Source: Porticoccus sp.
GTDB taxonomy: Bacteria; Pseudomonadota; Gammaproteobacteria; Pseudomonadales; Porticoccaceae
Assembly: GCA_002733125.1 (NCBI GenBank)
Contig: NVUM01000004.1
Coordinates: forward strand, 55,988 to 119,987
Direction: 5' to 3'
DNA length: 64,000 bases
Shown here: piece by piece, positions 62,100 through 64,000 of the stretch
Layout of the letters: the number at the start of each line of letters is the position of its first letter
How positions within the stretch are numbered: the stretch's first letter is position 1
The notes under the pieces: model-generated
Databases searched by the model: none
What the model was told of the DNA's origin: nothing
What the model saw: only the letters and a program-made list of their open reading frames with translations
Program-made: the position numbers and the translations under genes

Positions 62100-62798
62100 A
62101 TGGCAAGTATTAACAATCGAATGCTAATGGGCTGTGATGAGCAGTTCCTGTGCAAACTGGATGGCAGTGTGTTGTTGCACGGTGACGTCATCAGGCCATT
62201 TCAGGCGATGTGTGATGCGGCTGCGGGTGAGGGCCTACAGATTACCGTGGCCAGTGGCCATCGCTCTTTCGCGCGGCAACTGGCCATCTGGAACAGCAAG
62301 GCTCGGGGTTTGCGCCCGGTGCTGGATGATACTGGCTCCCCGATTGATCTCGAATCGCTCAGTGACTGCGACAAGGTAATGGCGATCTTGCGCTGGTCCG
62401 CACTGCCGGGGTGTTCCCGGCATCACTGGGGAACCGATATGGATGTCTGGGACGCAGCGGCTGTGCCTGGCGACTACAGGTTGCAGCTTGTCCCGGAGGA
62501 GTATGCCGGGTCAGGGCCGTTTTGCAGATTGTCCGAATGGTTGCAGGAACATGCCGCCGGTTTTGGTTTTATCAGACCCTATGCCATTGATCGTGGTGGC
62601 GTGGCCCCCGAGCCATGGCACCTGAGTTATCTGCCGGTAGCACGGCTGTTTGAGGAGAAACTGGATAGAGTATTTCTGCGCGAAATTCTGGATAATGACC
62701 AGTTGGAATTGCGTGCTGCTGTTCTGTCGAATCTCGATACAATCATGGCAAGGTTCATTTTTCCCGCAATAACTTTGCCGCAATTAAAGAGACACTGA
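62100..62798 (+). CDS. D-alanyl-D-alanine carboxypeptidase, VanY/LdcB family
   Basis: 232-residue peptidase M15B-like protein, zinc enzyme that trims peptidoglycan peptides. Motifs are ITVASGHRSFARQLAIWNSKARG, PGCSRHHWGTDMDVWD (metal ligands SxHxxGxAxD-like, here His and Asp), and GGVAPEPWHLSYL (catalytic Glu and the last His, PEPWHL). No signal peptide or membrane helix is apparent, so a cytoplasmic role in recycling, like LdcA-type enzymes, is also possible. Its stop overlaps the start of cysE (TGATG) and cysE overlaps dgkA likewise, making a tightly coupled three-gene unit. Confidence 0.85.
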   Translation: MASINNRMLMGCDEQFLCKLDGSVLLHGDVIRPFQAMCDAAAGEGLQITVASGHRSFARQLAIWNSKARGLRPVLDDTGSPIDLESLSDCDKVMAILRWSALPGCSRHHWGTDMDVWDAAAVPGDYRLQLVPEEYAGSGPFCRLSEWLQEHAAGFGFIRPYAIDRGGVAPEPWHLSYLPVARLFEEKLDRVFLREILDNDQLELRAAVLSNLDTIMARFIFPAITLPQLKRH

Positions 62799-63610
62799 TG
62801 GTCGATCTGTCACAAACAACCCCAGCCGACGACGCGCTCTGGCAATCAATTCGCCACGAAGTTGTGGAACGGGCCAGACTGGAGCCGGTTCTGGCGAGCT
62901 TTTTCCATGCCGCCGTCCTGAGCCATAAATCCCTCGAGGATGCGCTCGCCTACAACCTGGCTGAACAACTCGGTAACAGTATTTTATCCCCGCTGGCCAT
63001 TTATCAGGTGCTGCTGGACGCAATGCAGAGTGACAGTTCAATTTGCGAGCGGATGAGACGTGACCTGACGGCCCATATGGAACGTGATCCGGCCTGCGAT
63101 CAGTATTGTCTGCCTCTGCTTTACTTCAAGGGATTTCACGCTTTGCAGGTGTACCGTGTGGCGAACTGGCTCTGGCGGCACGAGCGGCGCTCCCTGGCCC
63201 TGTTTCTGCAAAGCCGGGCCTCGGAAATATTTGCGGTGGATATTCATCCTGCAGCCGATATTGCCGGCGGTATCATGCTTGATCATGCCACGGGTCTGGT
63301 GATCGGTGAAACGGCGGTGATCGGTGAAAATGTTTCCCTGTTACATTCGGTGACCCTGGGCGGCACCGGCGCTCAGGCAGGCGATCGCCATCCAAAAATA
63401 CGTTGCGGTGTGCTAATTGCTGCGGGTGCCAAAGTACTTGGCAATATCGAGGTGGGTGAAGGTGCCAAGATCGGTGCCGGAAGCCTGGTTCTCGATTCAG
63501 TATTACCGCATACCACAGTGGTGGGTGTCCCAGCCAGAGTGGTGGGGGTTCCCGGTGAGGCCGAGCCCTCCCGTACCATGGACCAACGTATCAACCTGGG
63601 TTGTGGCTGA
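62798..63610 (+). CDS. cysE: Serine O-acetyltransferase
   Basis: Transfers acetyl from acetyl-CoA to L-serine, the entry to cysteine synthesis. 270 residues, close to E. coli CysE (273). The N-terminal helical domain (LWQSIRHEVVERARLEPVLASFFHAAVLSHKSLEDALAYNLAEQL-type region) is followed by FAVDIHPAADIAGGIMLDHATGLVIGETAVIGENVSLLHSVTLGGTG-type left-handed beta-helix hexapeptides, including the catalytic DHATG His. The C-terminal tail GEAEPSRTMDQRINLGCG ends without the Ile that binds cysteine synthase in E. coli. The start overlaps the previous stop by one base and its stop overlaps dgkA. Confidence 0.96.
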   Translation: MVDLSQTTPADDALWQSIRHEVVERARLEPVLASFFHAAVLSHKSLEDALAYNLAEQLGNSILSPLAIYQVLLDAMQSDSSICERMRRDLTAHMERDPACDQYCLPLLYFKGFHALQVYRVANWLWRHERRSLALFLQSRASEIFAVDIHPAADIAGGIMLDHATGLVIGETAVIGENVSLLHSVTLGGTGAQAGDRHPKIRCGVLIAAGAKVLGNIEVGEGAKIGAGSLVLDSVLPHTTVVGVPARVVGVPGEAEPSRTMDQRINLGCG

Positions 63611-63972
63611 TGGAACGCATTTATGGCTTGATAAAACGTCGCGCTTTCTATGCCGCCATTAACTCCTGGCGTGGTTTACTGGCCTGTTTTAAATACGAGG
63701 AAGCCTTCAGGATTGAAGTGGCGGTTACCTGTCTGCTCTTTCCTCTGGCATTTTTTGTGGCTGAAAACCCGGTCGAGCTGGTTCTTCTGTTGGGTTCCGT
63801 TTTATTGTTGCTGATCGTGGAGCTGCTCAATTCCGCTGTGGAGGCTGCCATTGACCGTATCGGTGAAGAGCGCCATGATTTATCTGGCAGGGCCAAGGAT
63901 CTCGGTTCTGCGGCGGTTTTATTGACGATGTTGTTGGTGTTGATTACCTGGGTTGCTATCGCCGTTCAATGA
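63610..63972 (+). CDS. dgkA: Diacylglycerol kinase
   Basis: Small three-helix membrane kinase that recycles diacylglycerol from envelope glycan synthesis to phosphatidate. 120 residues from ATG 63610, which overlaps the cysE stop (TGATG) and fixes the start; the frame extends three codons upstream. Signature ELLNSAVEAAIDRIGEERHDLSGRAKDLGSAAVLL (residues about 65-100) carries the catalytic Glu and the metal-binding residues. Helices VTCLLFPLAFFVA, LVLLLGSVLLLLIVEL and LTMLLVLITWVAIAV are visible. The window ends 28 bases after its stop. Confidence 0.96.
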   Translation: MERIYGLIKRRAFYAAINSWRGLLACFKYEEAFRIEVAVTCLLFPLAFFVAENPVELVLLLGSVLLLLIVELLNSAVEAAIDRIGEERHDLSGRAKDLGSAAVLLTMLLVLITWVAIAVQ

Positions 63973-64000
63973 ATAGGCGTCGTTTGACTGAACATCAGGA

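Overview
The window is a continuous chromosomal stretch of a Gram-negative, respiring bacterium, moderately GC-rich by eye. TonB receptor, OmpA-like and DcaP-like outer-membrane proteins, Tat export, ubiquinone biosynthesis and c-type cytochromes are all present. The gene orders ubiE-ubiJ-ubiB-hisI-hisE-tatABC and hslV-hslU-DUF971 are those of Pseudomonas-like Gammaproteobacteria. I cannot name a species. I see no IS element, integrase, CRISPR array, rRNA or tRNA.

Layout. 1-3.1 kb: end of rplI, then dnaB, panC, panD. 3.3-4.9 kb: an AT-richer patch with a PilZ-like gene and a GGDEF gene. 5.3-13.8 kb: acetate sensing and uptake (CrbS-type hybrid kinase, YajQ, CrbR-type regulator, DcaP-like porin, YjcH, ActP). 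13.9-15.9 kb: TM-helix-repeat channel and arfB. 16.2-22.9 kb: minus-strand run ackA, xfp, a ferritin-like protein and a copper ATPase. 23.2-27.9 kb: cNMP/CBS/nucleotidyltransferase protein, a coupled exonuclease, acs. 28.0-33.2 kb: ogt, ppa, OmpA-like, EAL phosphodiesterase and hemN behind an FNR/Anr site. 33.3-37.2 kb: a TPP-riboswitch-controlled thiamine uptake and phosphorylation operon. 37.3-42.1 kb: a minus-strand redox operon encoding a NirB-like flavoprotein fused to a [2Fe-2S] domain and a two-heme membrane domain, an 11-heme cytochrome, two monoheme lipoproteins and a globin. 42.4-47.6 kb: tatCBA, hisE, hisI, ubiB, ubiJ, ubiE. 47.7-55.8 kb: OlsF-like acyltransferase, GGDEF, P2-type ATPase, CoA-transferase, DUF3047, small zinc-ribbon membrane protein. 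55.8-59.6 kb: DUF971, hslU, hslV behind a sigma32-like promoter, Rieske protein, htpX. 59.9-64 kb: LEA14-like lipoprotein, YiiX-like peptidase, MscS, LD-carboxypeptidase-like gene, cysE, dgkA.

How the genes fit together. Acetate is the dominant theme: CrbS/CrbR-type regulators are known to control acs and actP, and both are here together with a porin and the DUF294/exonuclease pair that often accompanies them. Xfp and AckA add a phosphoketolase route from sugar phosphates to acetate plus ATP, which Acs can recapture as acetyl-CoA. Cyclic-di-GMP is a second theme (two diguanylate cyclases, one EAL phosphodiesterase, PilZ-like protein, YajQ).

The best candidate for an undescribed system is the operon at 37.3-42.1 kb. 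Its sequence predicts an electron path from NAD(P)H through FAD, [2Fe-2S] and two membrane b-hemes to a periplasmic 11-heme cytochrome and two small heme lipoproteins, with a cytoplasmic globin encoded alongside. Its terminal acceptor is not evident.
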